Notes under the pieces: generated by a model
Databases searched by the model: none
What the model saw: the letters and a program-made list of their open reading frames with translations, nothing else
Told to the model about the DNA's origin: nothing
Assembly: GCA_021154065.1 (NCBI GenBank)
Contig: JAJKJG010000217.1
Location: forward strand, 1 to 5,187
Length of the DNA: 5,187 nt
Reading direction: 5' to 3'
Source of the DNA: Methylobacterium sp.
GTDB lineage: Bacteria; Pseudomonadota; Alphaproteobacteria; Rhizobiales; Beijerinckiaceae
Position numbers and translations under genes: made by a program
Shown: one piece after another, positions 4,896 to 5,187 of the stretch
Layout: each line of letters opens with the position of its first letter
Numbering within the stretch: the first letter of the stretch is position 1

Positions 4896-5187
4896 ATGTT
4901 CGCATCGCCGATGACGGCCGGGAGCCTCGCGCTTCTCGCTTCGCTCGCGGGGGCGCCGCCCGGCGAGCCGGCGCCGGCGCCGGATGCCCGGCAGACGAAG
5001 GCGGCGCTGCTCGGCTGCCTGACCCGCAACTTCATCGAGCTCGAAGACGGCTCGAGCTCGGCCGAGGTGCTCGGCCGGACGATCGTCGCCCGCTGCCGCC
5101 TCGAGGTCGCGGCCTGCGCAACGATCAACAGCTGCGACGCCGCCCGCCTCGCGCCGGCCGCCGCGGCGCCGAAGGCGGCGCCGGCCC
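4896..5187 (+). CDS. Probable exported cysteine-containing protein, truncated by the window edge
   Basis: An open frame from the ATG at 4896 runs without a stop to the end of the window, giving at least 97 residues; the 3' end is missing. The start is backed by GGAG 6 bases upstream and a candidate promoter. The N terminus (MFASPMTAGSLALLASLAGA) looks like a short signal peptide lacking a strong basic n-region, followed by a Pro/Ala-rich linker at about 21-31. The next part looks folded: LLGCLTRNFIELEDG (38-52) and a segment with Cys67, Cys74 and Cys80, plus Cys41. Four cysteines suggest disulfides in the periplasm. From about residue 86 the sequence becomes Ala/Pro/Lys-rich, probably a linker to a further domain or the tail. 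I recognise no family. The third-position G/C pattern supports coding. Confidence 0.65.
   Translation, partial: MFASPMTAGSLALLASLAGAPPGEPAPAPDARQTKAALLGCLTRNFIELEDGSSSAEVLGRTIVARCRLEVAACATINSCDAARLAPAAAAPKAAPA

Overview
The window looks like ordinary chromosome from a high-GC alphaproteobacterium, most likely Hyphomicrobiales/Rhizobiales. The evidence is strong G/C bias at third codon positions, Ala/Arg/Gly-rich proteins, and an alpha/beta hydrolase and a DUF421 protein that resemble versions I associate with that order. This placement is by recognition, not by a search. I see no RNA gene, insertion sequence, CRISPR array, integrase, phage gene or plasmid gene.

Layout. Positions 3507 down to 3 on the minus strand hold a compact three-gene cluster: an alpha/beta hydrolase, then a 708-residue MscS-family mechanosensitive channel 41 bases on, then a small DUF421/YetF-type membrane protein whose GTG start lies 2 bases after the channel's stop. 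The spacing suggests one transcript, with the last two genes possibly translationally coupled. A 156-base divergent region (3508-3663) separates this cluster from a plus-strand gene for a 117-residue protein with one C-terminal membrane anchor (3664-4017). That gene converges, with only 18 bases between stop codons, on a minus-strand pair: a 102-residue protein of unknown function (4036-4344) and a 91-residue YjdJ/NATD1-type GNAT acetyltransferase (4486-4761). A second divergent region (4762-4895) leads to a plus-strand gene for a probably exported, cysteine-containing protein that runs off the right edge.

How the genes relate. The channel and the DUF421 protein are both inner-membrane proteins, and the channel implies a role in osmotic or envelope stress. 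The hydrolase has an intact catalytic triad but no assignable substrate. The remaining genes look like unrelated housekeeping or uncharacterised genes, and I find no convincing new multi-gene system. The points most worth following are the uncharacterised 117- and 102-residue proteins, the channel-DUF421 coupling, and several short inverted repeats in the intergenic regions. Many long open frames on the opposite strands (up to 615 codons) are GC-driven shadows and are not annotated.
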